Positions 28,765-37,856 of a DNA stretch of 64,000 bases are shown in pieces (the stretch's first letter is position 1; each line of letters starts with the position of its first letter). Origin of the DNA: VRUE01 sp040879985 (GTDB lineage: Bacteria; Actinomycetota; Thermoleophilia; Solirubrobacterales; 70-9); assembly GCA_040879985.1 (NCBI GenBank), contig JBBDJH010000016.1, positions 62,001-126,000 on the forward strand. The letters run 5' to 3'. The position numbers were made by a program, and so were the translations under genes. The notes beneath the pieces are model-generated. The model searched no databases. It was not told the origin of the DNA and saw only the letters and a program-made list of their open reading frames with translations.

Positions 28765-29242
28765 GAAGGTGAAGAAGAAGCGCGAGCCGGCCTCGGGCGA
28801 CGTCGCCACCAACCGCCGCGCCCGGCACAAATTCGAGTGGCTCGAGAAGATCGAGGCGGGGATGGCCCTGCGTGGCTCCGAGGTCAAGTCGCTGCGCAAC
28901 GGCAAGGCGCAGATGACCGACGCCTACGCGGTGATCGCCGACGGCGAGGTCTGGCTGCGCAACCTGCACATCCCCCCCTACGAGCCGGCCAGCCGCGAGA
29001 ACCACGAGCCGGAGCGGCCACGCAAGCTGCTCCTGCACCGGGGCGAGATCGAGCGCCTGGTCGGCAAGACGGCGGAGCGCGGCCTGACCCTGATCCCGAC
29101 CCGGATCTACTTCAAGGGCTCGCGGGCGAAGGTCGAGCTGGCACTGGCGCGGGGCAAGGAGGGTCGCGACCGGCGCCGCGAGATCGCGAACCGTGACGTG
29201 CGGCGCGAGGTCGAGCGGGAATTCAAGGGCAGGATGAGGTAG
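28757..29242 (+). CDS. smpB: SsrA-binding protein SmpB
   Basis: Carries tmRNA to stalled ribosomes. NRRARHKFEWLEKIEAGMALRGSEVKSLRNGKAQMTDAYAVI, the LHIPPYEPASRENHEPERPRKLLLHRGEI block and LTLIPTRIYFKGSRAKVELALARGKEGRDRRREI match the beta-barrel, and the basic C-terminal tail mimics mRNA in the decoding centre. GTG start overlaps the rnr end. Its partner RNA lies 3.2 kb downstream. Confidence 0.98.
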   Translation: MAKKVKKKREPASGDVATNRRARHKFEWLEKIEAGMALRGSEVKSLRNGKAQMTDAYAVIADGEVWLRNLHIPPYEPASRENHEPERPRKLLLHRGEIERLVGKTAERGLTLIPTRIYFKGSRAKVELALARGKEGRDRRREIANRDVRREVEREFKGRMR

Positions 29243-29263
29243 CTTCGCGTGGTATGAGGTCGG

Positions 29264-30763
29264 ATGGCTGACTTCGTCAGTGACAACGTCGAGTATTTCG
29301 TCGCCGGACTGGTGGTGGCGATCCTGTTTCTGCTGCTGGCGATCAGCATCGTCCAGCGGCGCAGCAAGGCGAAGGGGCAGAAGAAGTCCGGGGCCGCCGC
29401 GACGCCGCCTCCGCTTGCCGCGACGCCGCAGTCGCCCGAGCCGTCGCCGGCCGCCGCCTCTCCGCCCCCGCCTCCGCCGCCGTCCGGCCAGCCCTTGAAC
29501 GCGAAGGCGAAGCGCAAGCAGGCGCGCAACCAGCAGCGCGCCGCCCGCGGCGAACACCGCAAGCGCCGCCAGGAGGAGTCGAAGCGACGCCGCGCCGAGC
29601 GGGCGCAGAAGCGGGCCGAAAAGCGCCACAAGCCGGCCGGCGGGCGGCGCTCGGGCCGGCGGGCGAAGAAGGAAGCGGCCAAGGCCGAGCGCGAGCTGGC
29701 CGCCGCCCGCGCCGCGCAGGAGCGCGCGCTCTTCGAGCAGCAGAACGCAGCGACTGCCCAGCAGCAGGCGCCGGCCGCCGCTCTGCCGCCGCAGCCGCCG
29801 CCGCAGGGAATGCCCGGCGCACAACCAGCTGCTCCGCCGCCGCAGGCCGTACCGCCGCCACCCGTGCCGCCCCCTGTGCCGCCCGCGCCCTTACCGCCGC
29901 CACCCGTACCGCCGCCCCCGGCGCCGCCGGTCGCCCCCGGCGCGATCCCTCCCGCGGCGCCACCGCCGGTTGTCGGCTACGACCCGGCTGTCGCCGAACA
30001 GCGGGTGCAGGACAAGGTCGCCGAGATCCAGCGCGAGGAGGAGCGGATCCGGGCCGAGGCGGATCGTCGCATCGAGGAGGCCGGGCGGTTGCAGCGCGAG
30101 GCCGAGGCCCGGCACGCCCAGGCCGCGGCCGGCCAAGTCACCCAGAGCATGGCTGCGACGCCGCCTCAGGAGCAGGGCCAAGCGCCGCAGCAGCCCCAAC
30201 CGCCCGCACCCGCGGCGCCCGATTTGCAGACGGCCGAACAGCGCCTGCAGCAGGAGCGCGAAGCGCAGGAGCGCTCGCTCGCCGAAGCGCAGGAGCGCCT
30301 GCGCCAGGTCGAGGAGCGGACCAAGGCGGCGGAACGCCGCGCCGCCGAGGCGGAGCGGCTCAAGAAGCTGAAATCGCAGGAGGACGAGCGCCAGCAGCGC
30401 CTGCGTGAGATCGAGCAGAGCGTCGCCGAGGCCGAGGAGCGCGCCCGCGAGGCCGAGCGCCGCGCGGTCGAAGCGGAGCAGGCCGTGCTCGGCTCGGTCC
30501 AGGGCGGAGCGGCGCAGCCGCCCGCGCCCGAGCCGACGCCTCCGGCGCCCACGCCCCCGGCGCCGTCGTCGGGCGAGACGATCGAACTCAACAACGTCAG
30601 CTTCGAGCAGCTACGCGCTCACGGGCTCTCGGTCACCCAGGCGACTCGGTTGCTGGCGCACCGCGAGCGGTTGGGGCGGTTCCAGTCGATCGACGAGCTG
30701 GACGAGATTCCTGGCTTGCCGCGGGAGTTCGCGGAAGATCTGAAGAGGCGTTCACGGGTCTGA
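29264..30763 (+). CDS. Membrane-anchored Pro-rich coiled-coil protein with C-terminal helix-hairpin-helix
   Basis: I recognise the parts but not the family. Residues about 10-30 are one transmembrane helix (YFVAGLVVAILFLLLAISIV). Next come a Pro-rich stretch, a very basic helix (about 78-150), a second Pro/Ala-rich linker with long PPPVP runs (about 185-235), and a charged coiled coil (about 245-415, many EAEERAREAERRAVEAE heptads). The last 65 residues (IELNNVSFEQLRAHGLSVTQATRLLAHRERLGRF ... ELDEIPGLPREFAEDLKRR) are a ComEA-like helix-hairpin-helix, a fold that often binds DNA. The topology puts most of the chain in the cytoplasm if the short N-terminus is outside. It is 21 bp after smpB. 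Confidence 0.75.
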   Translation: MADFVSDNVEYFVAGLVVAILFLLLAISIVQRRSKAKGQKKSGAAATPPPLAATPQSPEPSPAAASPPPPPPPSGQPLNAKAKRKQARNQQRAARGEHRKRRQEESKRRRAERAQKRAEKRHKPAGGRRSGRRAKKEAAKAERELAAARAAQERALFEQQNAATAQQQAPAAALPPQPPPQGMPGAQPAAPPPQAVPPPPVPPPVPPAPLPPPPVPPPPAPPVAPGAIPPAAPPPVVGYDPAVAEQRVQDKVAEIQREEERIRAEADRRIEEAGRLQREAEARHAQAAAGQVTQSMAATPPQEQGQAPQQPQPPAPAAPDLQTAEQRLQQEREAQERSLAEAQERLRQVEERTKAAERRAAEAERLKKLKSQEDERQQRLREIEQSVAEAEERAREAERRAVEAEQAVLGSVQGGAAQPPAPEPTPPAPTPPAPSSGETIELNNVSFEQLRAHGLSVTQATRLLAHRERLGRFQSIDELDEIPGLPREFAEDLKRRSRV

Positions 30764-30781
30764 GTTCGGCGCGGCGTCAGT

Positions 30782-31009
30782 GGTCTTCCGGCGGTGCCTA
30801 GGTTCGCTTCGCTGACGCTCCGCTCACTATGACGCTGCCGCTTCGCGGCAGGAATCACTCGCCGGTGCGCCGCTTTCGCGAGGGGCGCCCACGGGGGTCT
30901 TCCGCGAGTGCCTATGTTCGCTTCGCTCACCAATGTGCTGCCGCTTCGCGGCAAGAATCTCTCGCCGGTGCGCCGCTTCGCGAGGCACTCCCAGAAGACC
31001 CCCGTGGGC
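30782..31009. repeat. Tandem duplicated palindromic element between convergent genes
   Basis: Copy A (30782-30892) and copy B (30897-30993) share GGTCTTCCG..GTGCCTA.GTTCGCTTCGCT and GCTGCCGCTTCGCGGCA followed by TCGCCGGTGCGCCGC; A carries an extra 19 bp. GCCGC-TTCG-CGGC hairpins occur in both. Around copy B, 27-bp arms (30887-30913 and 30983-31009, containing ACGGGGGTCTT) pair with three mismatches. The element fills the whole 255-bp gap; no gene is seen in it. Confidence 0.82.
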
Positions 31010-31018
31010 GGAGCTGGA

Positions 31019-32398
31019 TCAGCGTTCGTACTGTTCGATCAGCTTTAGCCAGATCTCGGAGCGGGTGGGGTAGGCGGCTACTGCGTGGCGTAGGCGGGCT
31101 AGCTTGAGTTCTCCGACTATGGCGATGGTGGCGGCGTGGAGGAACTCGGCGGTCTCGAAGCCGGTGAAGGTGGCGCCGATGATCGTCTCGGTGGCCCGGT
31201 CGATGACGAGGCGGGAGGTGCCGCCGGTGCCCTTGCCGTAGAAGCTGGCGCCGGCGGTGCCGTCGGTGGGGACGTCGATCGCCGTGGCGTCGATGCCTGC
31301 TTCCTCGGCCTGGGCGAGGGTCTTGCCGGCGGCGGCGACCTGGGGGTCGGTGAAGGTGACGCGGGGGAGGGCGGTGTCTTCCGCGACCGCCTCGACCGGG
31401 CGGCCGAGCAGGTTCTCGGCGGCTACCCAGGCCTGGTACTTGCCCATGTGGGTGAAGAGGGCGCGGCCGTTGACGTCGCCGACGGCGTAGAGCCAGTCGC
31501 GCCCGCCGACCCGCAGGCGGGCGTCGGTCTCGAGGAAGCCGCGCTCGCCCGGCTCGACCCCGGCCGAGTCGAGGCCGATCTCGCCGGTGCGGGGGACGCG
31601 GCCGATCGCGACCAGCAGCTCCTCGGCGACGAGGGCGTCGCCGCTGTCGAGCTCCACCTCGACGCCCGCTCCCGCGTGTTCGGCGACCCTCTGGGCGCGG
31701 ACTCCGGTCCGCACGTCGACCCCGCGGGTGTCGCGCAGGGCGTCCGCCAGATCCTCGCCGGCGAAGGGCTCCTCGCGCGGCAGCAGACGCGCCTCCGCCT
31801 CGACCAGGGTGACCTTCGTCCCCAGCTCCGACCAGGCCTGGGCCAGCTCGCAACCGACCGGGCCGCCGCCGAGCACGATCATGCTCTCCGGCACCCGCTT
31901 GGCGGTCGTCGCCTCGCGGTTGTTCCAGGCGCGGACCGAGTCGAGCCCGTCGATCGGCGGCATCGCCGCACCGCTGCCGGTTGCCACCACGACCGCCCGG
32001 CGCGCCACCAGGGCCTGCTCGCCGACGACGACGCGGTGCTCGCCGTCCAGCCGCCCCTCGCCACGGAACAGCTCGACCCCCTGTTCCTCCAGCCAGGGCA
32101 GCTGGCCGGAGTCGTCGCGGTCGTGGATCACCTCGTCGCGGCGGTCGAGGACCGCCTGCGGGTCGAGGTCGCCGCTGACGGCGGCGGCGACGCCGGGCAC
32201 GCGGCGCGCCTCGGCGAGCAGCTCGCCGGGGCGCAGCAGCGCCTTCGAGGGCATGCAGGCGTAGTAGGAGCACTCGCCGCCGACCAGGTGGCTCTCGACG
32301 ATCGCGACCGAGAGCCCGCCGCCGGCGAGGCGCCCGGCGCAGACCTCGCCCGGGGCGCCCGCCCCGAGCACGATCGCGTCGAATTCCCGCTCCGCCAT
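31019..32398 (-). CDS. Pyridine nucleotide-disulfide oxidoreductase (dihydrolipoamide dehydrogenase-like)
   Basis: FAD- and NAD(P)-dependent flavoprotein of the class I disulfide reductase family. FAD motif VLGAGAPGEVCAGRLA is at residues 9-24, the redox cysteine pair in GGECSYYACMPSKALL at about 40-55, the second GxGxxG (VLGGGPVGCELAQAWSELG) at about 170, and the dimerisation domain at the C-terminus. The usual C-terminal His-Pro/Glu pair of true lipoamide dehydrogenase is not seen (end: AVAAYPTRSEIWLKLIEQY), so a different disulfide or quinone substrate is likely. ATG at 32398 is chosen; an upstream ATG adds 11 unlikely residues. No 2-oxoacid dehydrogenase genes are near. Confidence 0.88.
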   Translation of the reverse strand: MAEREFDAIVLGAGAPGEVCAGRLAGGGLSVAIVESHLVGGECSYYACMPSKALLRPGELLAEARRVPGVAAAVSGDLDPQAVLDRRDEVIHDRDDSGQLPWLEEQGVELFRGEGRLDGEHRVVVGEQALVARRAVVVATGSGAAMPPIDGLDSVRAWNNREATTAKRVPESMIVLGGGPVGCELAQAWSELGTKVTLVEAEARLLPREEPFAGEDLADALRDTRGVDVRTGVRAQRVAEHAGAGVEVELDSGDALVAEELLVAIGRVPRTGEIGLDSAGVEPGERGFLETDARLRVGGRDWLYAVGDVNGRALFTHMGKYQAWVAAENLLGRPVEAVAEDTALPRVTFTDPQVAAAGKTLAQAEEAGIDATAIDVPTDGTAGASFYGKGTGGTSRLVIDRATETIIGATFTGFETAEFLHAATIAIVGELKLARLRHAVAAYPTRSEIWLKLIEQYER

Positions 32399-32431
32399 CG
32401 ACTTCAGCGTACAATCGAACGCACATAGCAC

Positions 32432-32790
32432 GGGGGCGACAGGCTTCGATCTGGTCGGTCCGTGCGAACGGTCGCAGGTCGAGGTTGCCGGAGGCCTCGT
32501 AAAACACCGGCACCAACCAATACGTGCGGACCATGAGTTCGCCCTCGCTGCCTAGTTAGATCTAGGTGAGTGAGAGTCGGCCCTCTCCCGCCCGCGGAGG
32601 GGGGCACCGGCTTCAAATTGTGGGCTTACCCGGGCGGATCGCCCCGTCCGCCAGGGGAAATTTCAGAGGGCTCTGTCTCCCGTAGTGCCCGCCGGCGCGG
32701 ACCCCGGGAGCCGAGAATCAAGCGCCGGCTAAACCTGTAGAAGCCTTCGCGCTACGACCAGAGACGCCGGTTCGATTCCGGCCGCCTCCA
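32432..32790 (+). ncRNA. ssrA: tmRNA (transfer-messenger RNA)
   Basis: The 5' GGGGGCG at 32432 pairs over 7 bp with CGCCTCC at 32783-32789, leaving discriminator A; CCA is not encoded. The T arm GCCGG-TTCGATT-CCGGC (32766-32782) and the preceding GGCTAAACCTGTAGAAGCC are the conserved tRNA-like 3' part. The reading frame GCG GAC CAT GAG TTC GCC CTC GCT GCC TAG at 32526-32555 gives the tag ADHEFALAA, ending in the typical ALAA. Length is 359 nt. A TACAAT box at 32410-32415 may be the promoter. Its partner smpB lies at 28757. Confidence 0.93.
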
Positions 32791-32908
32791 TCGATCGATA
32801 TTTCGAGTTCCATGGACCGTGTTTGGGTCCCGTTTCCTGTCTTTTGCTGTGTCGAAGACGGCACGAAGTGCGCACCACGCGTGTGTCCGGACCGGGGATG
32901 GTCAAGGC

Positions 32909-33169
32909 ATGCCGAGGATCAGCAGCTTTCACGGGATCGTGATTGCCATGTACTACGAGGAGCACGGGCGGCCGCATTTTCACGCCCGGTATGCCGAGTA
33001 CGACGCCTCGATCGCGATCGACGATCTCGACGTGTTGCAGGGTTCTCTGCCCCGGCGGCAGCTGGCCCTTGTGAGGGAGTGGGCCCGGCGTCATCGCGGG
33101 GAACTGGCGATCAACTGGGAGCGTGCGCGCGACGAGCAGCAGTTGCTGGCGATCGAGCCTCTTCCGTAG
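32909..33169 (+). CDS. DUF4160 domain protein
   Basis: 86-residue protein starting MPRISSFHGIVIAMYYEEHGRPHFHARYAEYDASIAIDD, the DUF4160 signature with the HFHARY motif. The function is unknown. It is followed 11 bp later by a DUF2442 gene; the two families are commonly paired and have been proposed as a toxin-antitoxin-like unit. It lies directly after tmRNA, a frequent landing site for accessory DNA, and its codon use is less GC-rich than that of its neighbours. ATG 32909 chosen; longer in-frame starts lack family similarity. Confidence 0.8.
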   Translation: MPRISSFHGIVIAMYYEEHGRPHFHARYAEYDASIAIDDLDVLQGSLPRRQLALVREWARRHRGELAINWERARDEQQLLAIEPLP

Positions 33170-33179
33170 CATGGACCCG

Positions 33180-33440
33180 ATGGAGCCAATCGTTCACGTC
33201 ACGCGCGTCGAGGTAGTTGGTGACCACCGTCTGCGCCTAGGGTTCGAGGACGGCGCTGAGGGCGTGCTCGATTTCGCCGAGCGGGACTGGCACGGCGTCT
33301 TCGAGCCGTTGAGGGATCCGAGCTACTTCGGTCGAGTCCAGCTGGATCCCGAGTTGGGCACGATCGTCTGGCCCAACGGCGCGGACATAGCCCCTGAGAC
33401 CCTTCACGACCGTGTCGCGGGAAAGTCAATACGCGTCTGA
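33180..33440 (+). CDS. DUF2442 domain protein
   Basis: 86 residues: VTRVEVVGDHRLRLGFEDGAEGVLDFAERDWHGVFEPLRDPSYFGRVQLDPELGTIVWPNGADIAPETLHDRV, the complete DUF2442 pattern with the LxFxDG and WPNGADIAPExL motifs. The function is unknown. It is the usual partner of DUF4160. A TAGCAT box overlapping the end of the upstream gene ends 7 nt before the ATG, so it may also be transcribed alone and leaderless. Confidence 0.85.
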   Translation: MEPIVHVTRVEVVGDHRLRLGFEDGAEGVLDFAERDWHGVFEPLRDPSYFGRVQLDPELGTIVWPNGADIAPETLHDRVAGKSIRV

Positions 33441-33489
33441 GTCGGCGCTAGGCATGGGCCATGATGCCCCGGTTGCGATTGGCTCGGCG

Positions 33490-33495
33490 TAGGCT
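33490..33495 (+). promoter_or_regulatory. Leaderless -10 box of the OsmC gene
   Basis: TAGGCT ends 6 nt before the ATG at 33502. Confidence 0.5.
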
Positions 33496-33501
33496 GCCTG
33501 T

Positions 33502-34002
33502 ATGGACCGGGAGCAGCTTCGCGCGACGCAGGCGCCGTTGAAGAAACGCTACGAGCGCGAGCCCGAGGCGGCGCTGGTCACGCTGGCGGCAAGCGGCTCG
33601 CTCGGCGACGGCCTCTCCTGCTCTGTCGAGACCGGCCGGGCGATGGCCGAGGCAGGGCTGCACCCCGCCAGCGGCGGCGATGGCACGCTGCTCTGTTCCG
33701 GCGACATGCTGCTCGAGGCGCTGGTCGCCTGCGCCGGAGTGACTTTGCGCGCCGTCGCCACCTCGCTTGGGGTCGCGGTCGAGTCGGGCACCGTGCGTGC
33801 CGAGGGCGACCTCGACTTTCGTGGCACGCTCGCCGTCGACCGCGAGGCGCCGGTCGGCTTCCGCGCGATCCGCCTGCGCTTCGAGCTGCAGACCGAGGCC
33901 GGCGAGGAGGAGCTGGCGACGCTGATGAAGCTGACCGAGCGCTACTGCGTCGTCTTCCAAACCCTCAGCGCCTCGCCAGAGCTTTCCGCCTCAATCGCTT
34001 AA
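33502..34002 (+). CDS. OsmC/Ohr family peroxidase-like protein
   Basis: OsmC fold (166 residues), thiol-dependent organic peroxide defence in characterised members. The two family cysteines are visible: one in DMLLEALVACAGVTLRAVA (about residue 78) and one in LTERYCVVFQTL (about 153). GDLDFRGTLAVDREAPVGFRAIRLRFEL is the central sheet. It converges with the DUF1697 gene, and their ends overlap by 4 bp. Ohr versus YhfA-type cannot be settled from motifs. Confidence 0.85.
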   Translation: MDREQLRATQAPLKKRYEREPEAALVTLAASGSLGDGLSCSVETGRAMAEAGLHPASGGDGTLLCSGDMLLEALVACAGVTLRAVATSLGVAVESGTVRAEGDLDFRGTLAVDREAPVGFRAIRLRFELQTEAGEEELATLMKLTERYCVVFQTLSASPELSASIA

Positions 34003-34532
34003 GCGAAGTGCTTGGCGGCGATCTGATCGATCGTGCCCTTGGTCCTGACCGTCGTTGGGCCGAGGGCCGTCTCGACTGCCTTCCAGTCCAGCTCCGATCC
34101 GGAGATGCCGCCGGCGGGGAGCCAGTGCAGCTCACGGCCCTCGATTGCGAGGCGATCGTCGTCGGTCGATAGGGCGAGCGCCTTCCGCGTCGCCGCCGCG
34201 GTCGGCTTGCCCTTCGACAGGACGATCTGGGGCTTCCCCTTTGAGGCAGCCAGGTGCTCCGCCTCAAACGGCTCCCGCGCAGCGATTGCGAGCAACTCTC
34301 GTGCCGAGCGGAGGAAGACCGGCACCTCGTAGCCCAACGCCTCGGCCAGACCGCTTTCGAGGGTCGCGGTCAACTCCGCGGGCCGGCCCTCCTTGGCGAA
34401 GATCACGTTGCCGCTGGCCCGAAAGGTCGCGACCTCCTCGCAACCGAGCGCCTCGAAGTGCGCCCGCAACTCTTCGTTCTTGAGCCTGCGATTGCCGAGG
34501 TTCATGCCACGCAGGAACGCAACCCGCCGCAT
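33999..34532 (-). CDS. DUF1697 family protein
   Basis: 177 residues beginning VAFLRGMNLGNRRLKNEELRAHFEALGCEEVATFRASGNVIF, the DUF1697 signature, followed by LESGLAEALGYEVPVFLRSARELLAI. The function is unknown. It is the last of three genes on this strand (34956 to 33999) with gaps of -13 and 5 bp, so it may belong to the transcript started at the motif at 34980. Confidence 0.85.
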   Translation of the reverse strand: MRRVAFLRGMNLGNRRLKNEELRAHFEALGCEEVATFRASGNVIFAKEGRPAELTATLESGLAEALGYEVPVFLRSARELLAIAAREPFEAEHLAASKGKPQIVLSKGKPTAAATRKALALSTDDDRLAIEGRELHWLPAGGISGSELDWKAVETALGPTTVRTKGTIDQIAAKHFA

Positions 34533-34537
34533 CGGGG

Positions 34538-34732
34538 TTAGTGACGGTCGAAGCGATGACGGACGCGGGAACGCATCTCAACATAGGCAGTGCCCGCAAT
34601 GAGAATCGCAGGAAGAAGGATTACGGGTGGGGCGCCAGCGAAAAACACTGCGATTCCGACCGCCGCAGACGTCGCGGTGCCGACGATGAGGGCACCGAAT
34701 GGGGATCGAACGAGTTTGATCACCAACTCCAC
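34538..34732 (-). CDS. Small two-helix membrane protein
   Basis: 64 residues; no family recognised. Two hydrophobic segments (ALIVGTATSAAVGIAVFFAG and APPVILLPAILIAGTAYV) and a basic C-terminal tail (RSRVRHRFDRH). Its start overlaps the end of the 34720 gene by 13 bp, so the two are probably translated together. Base composition is lower in GC than the neighbours. Confidence 0.6.
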   Translation of the reverse strand: MELVIKLVRSPFGALIVGTATSAAVGIAVFFAGAPPVILLPAILIAGTAYVEMRSRVRHRFDRH

Positions 34733-34956
34733 CCCATGATCATAAGGGCGAGAATCGCGGCCGGCGCCCCGAGCCCGAATCCAACGCCGATCCCTTCGTT
34801 GATGTTGTGGGCGACAGCTGCTGGGGGTTGGTTCCGGGCCAGGGCAGAGAAGGCTGCGAAGCCGCTGAAGTAGGCCATGGCGCCGCCCAGCACGGCGAAG
34901 GCGGCAATGAACGCCTCGAGGAGCTCTCTCGCCGCGCTCGGGTCGATTGGAATCAT
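34720..34956 (-). CDS. Small membrane protein under the shared comF/Tad motif
   Basis: 78 residues, no family recognised. An acidic N-terminus, a hydrophobic segment (FIAAFAVLGGAMAYFSGFAAFSAL), a polar stretch (ARNQPPAAVAHNINEGIG) and a second hydrophobic segment (GLGAPAAILALMIMGW). The promoter is unusually clear: the 18-bp motif ends exactly 23 nt before the ATG, and TACGTT lies 6 nt before it. This links the gene to comF and the Tad-like genes. First of a three-gene run on this strand. Confidence 0.68.
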   Translation of the reverse strand: MIPIDPSAARELLEAFIAAFAVLGGAMAYFSGFAAFSALARNQPPAAVAHNINEGIGVGFGLGAPAAILALMIMGWSW

Positions 34957-34979
34957 GAGCAGAACGTACGGGCGCTTGA

Positions 34980-34997
34980 CGCGCGAGTGGCGCGCAA
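34980..34997 (-). promoter_or_regulatory. Conserved regulatory motif upstream of small membrane protein (copy 2 of 4)
   Basis: On the minus strand TTGCGCGCCACTCGCGCG, 23 nt before the ATG at 34956, preceded by GAAATTTCTCATC, which resembles the T-rich tract before the copy at 53660. TACGTT occupies the -10 position. Confidence 0.7.
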
Positions 34998-35093
34998 GAT
35001 GAGAAATTTCCGATACGACTTTGTCGCGACTGGCAGCACGCGGATATCTACGTCACGGAGTAGGTCGATCCCGGCATAGAGTGACAAGGGTCC

Positions 35094-35115
35094 TTCATTG
35101 ATGTCTGTCAATGAA
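35094..35115. promoter_or_regulatory. ArsR-type operator
   Basis: TTCATTGA-tgtctg-TCAATGAA, a perfect 8-bp inverted repeat that fits ArsR/SmtB sites. TAGCTT at 35121-35126 ends 6 nt before the GTG start, so the operator covers the -35 region of a leaderless promoter and supports autorepression. Confidence 0.78.
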
Positions 35116-35132
35116 GCTGATAGCTTCGTCCC

Positions 35133-35477
35133 GTGTCCGATTTGCCGGTAATCAACTGCTGCACCCCGCTGGCCGGGACTTCCCTCGGCGAGAAGCAGGC
35201 CGCCGGGCTGGAGGCGGTGATCAAGGCGCTGGCCGATCGCCAGCGGCTGCGGATCGTGAACATGCTCCTGCGGGCCGACGGGGAGGCGGTCTGCGTCTGC
35301 GAGTTCGAGCCGTTCCTCGAACTCTCCCAGGGCACCGTCAGCCACCACCTCAAGGTGCTGGTCGAGGCGGGCCTGGTCGAGCGCGAGAGCCGTGGCACGC
35401 GCAGCTATTTCAGCCTCGTCCCCGGCGCGCTCGACTCGGTGCGCGAGGTCTTCGCCCCCGCCGTCGCCCGCTGCTGA
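35133..35477 (+). CDS. arsR: ArsR family transcriptional repressor
   Basis: Winged-helix metalloregulator of 114 residues. ALADRQRLRIVNMLLRADGEAVCVCEFEPFLELSQGTVSHHLKVLVEAGLVERESRGTRSYFSLVPG has the ELSQGTVSHHLKVL recognition helix and the CVC pair in the region used for arsenite sensing in ArsR proteins; a further CC pair is at residues 9-10 and one Cys at the C-terminus. GTG start. The operator at 35094 is directly upstream, and arsC follows 6 bp later. Confidence 0.9.
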   Translation: MSDLPVINCCTPLAGTSLGEKQAAGLEAVIKALADRQRLRIVNMLLRADGEAVCVCEFEPFLELSQGTVSHHLKVLVEAGLVERESRGTRSYFSLVPGALDSVREVFAPAVARC

Positions 35478-35483
35478 GCCGCG

Positions 35484-35906
35484 ATGGCTCGCGCTCTCTT
35501 CGTCTGCCTGCATAACGCCGGGCGCTCGCAGATCAGCGAGGCGCTCTTCAGTCGCGCCGCGGCGGGCCGCCACCAGGCTCGCTCGGCCGGGACGACGCCG
35601 GGCGGGCGCGTCCATCCCGAGGTGGTTGCGGCGATGAAGGAGCTGGGGATCGACCTCGCCGATCGCCGGCCAAAGGCCCTCGCCACCGCGGACGCCGAGT
35701 GGGCCGACGTGGTGGTGACGATGGGCTGCGGCGACGAGTGCCCCTATCTGCCCGGAGTTCGGTACGTCGACTGGAACCTGCCGGACCCCAAGGGCCAGCC
35801 GCTCGCGGTGGTGCGGGGGATTCGCGATGAGATCGGGCGGCGGGTGGAGGCGCTGGTCGAAGAGCTGGATCGGTCGACCGGCGATCGGGACCGTCCGGCC
35901 ACGTAG
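35484..35906 (+). CDS. arsC: Arsenate reductase / low-molecular-weight phosphatase family
   Basis: 140 residues with the LMW-PTPase P-loop CLHNAGRSQ at residues 8-16 (CX5R), and the acid Asp in DWNLPDPKGQ at about 92. Cys80 and Cys84 in MGCGDECPYLPG match the thiol relay cysteines of thioredoxin-coupled ArsC, which supports arsenate reduction over protein phosphatase action. It lies 6 bp after the ArsR gene. No arsenite exporter (arsB/acr3) follows; next is an ABC-F gene 51 bp later. Confidence 0.9.
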   Translation: MARALFVCLHNAGRSQISEALFSRAAAGRHQARSAGTTPGGRVHPEVVAAMKELGIDLADRRPKALATADAEWADVVVTMGCGDECPYLPGVRYVDWNLPDPKGQPLAVVRGIRDEIGRRVEALVEELDRSTGDRDRPAT

Positions 35907-35957
35907 CCGCGTAGGTCTCCCCTCTGGCGGGGGCGCTCTTCCGGCATCCTGCACGGA

Positions 35958-37852
<1,895 letters not shown>

Positions 37853-37856
<4 letters not shown>

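Noticed and set aside
30782..31009. CRISPR array
   Set aside because: Only two long diverged units without spacers of constant size; no cas genes in the window.
32432..32790. An ordinary tRNA with the GGTTCGATTCC arm at 32769
   Set aside because: No D or anticodon arm precedes within 75 nt; the acceptor partner is 350 nt upstream, as in tmRNA.
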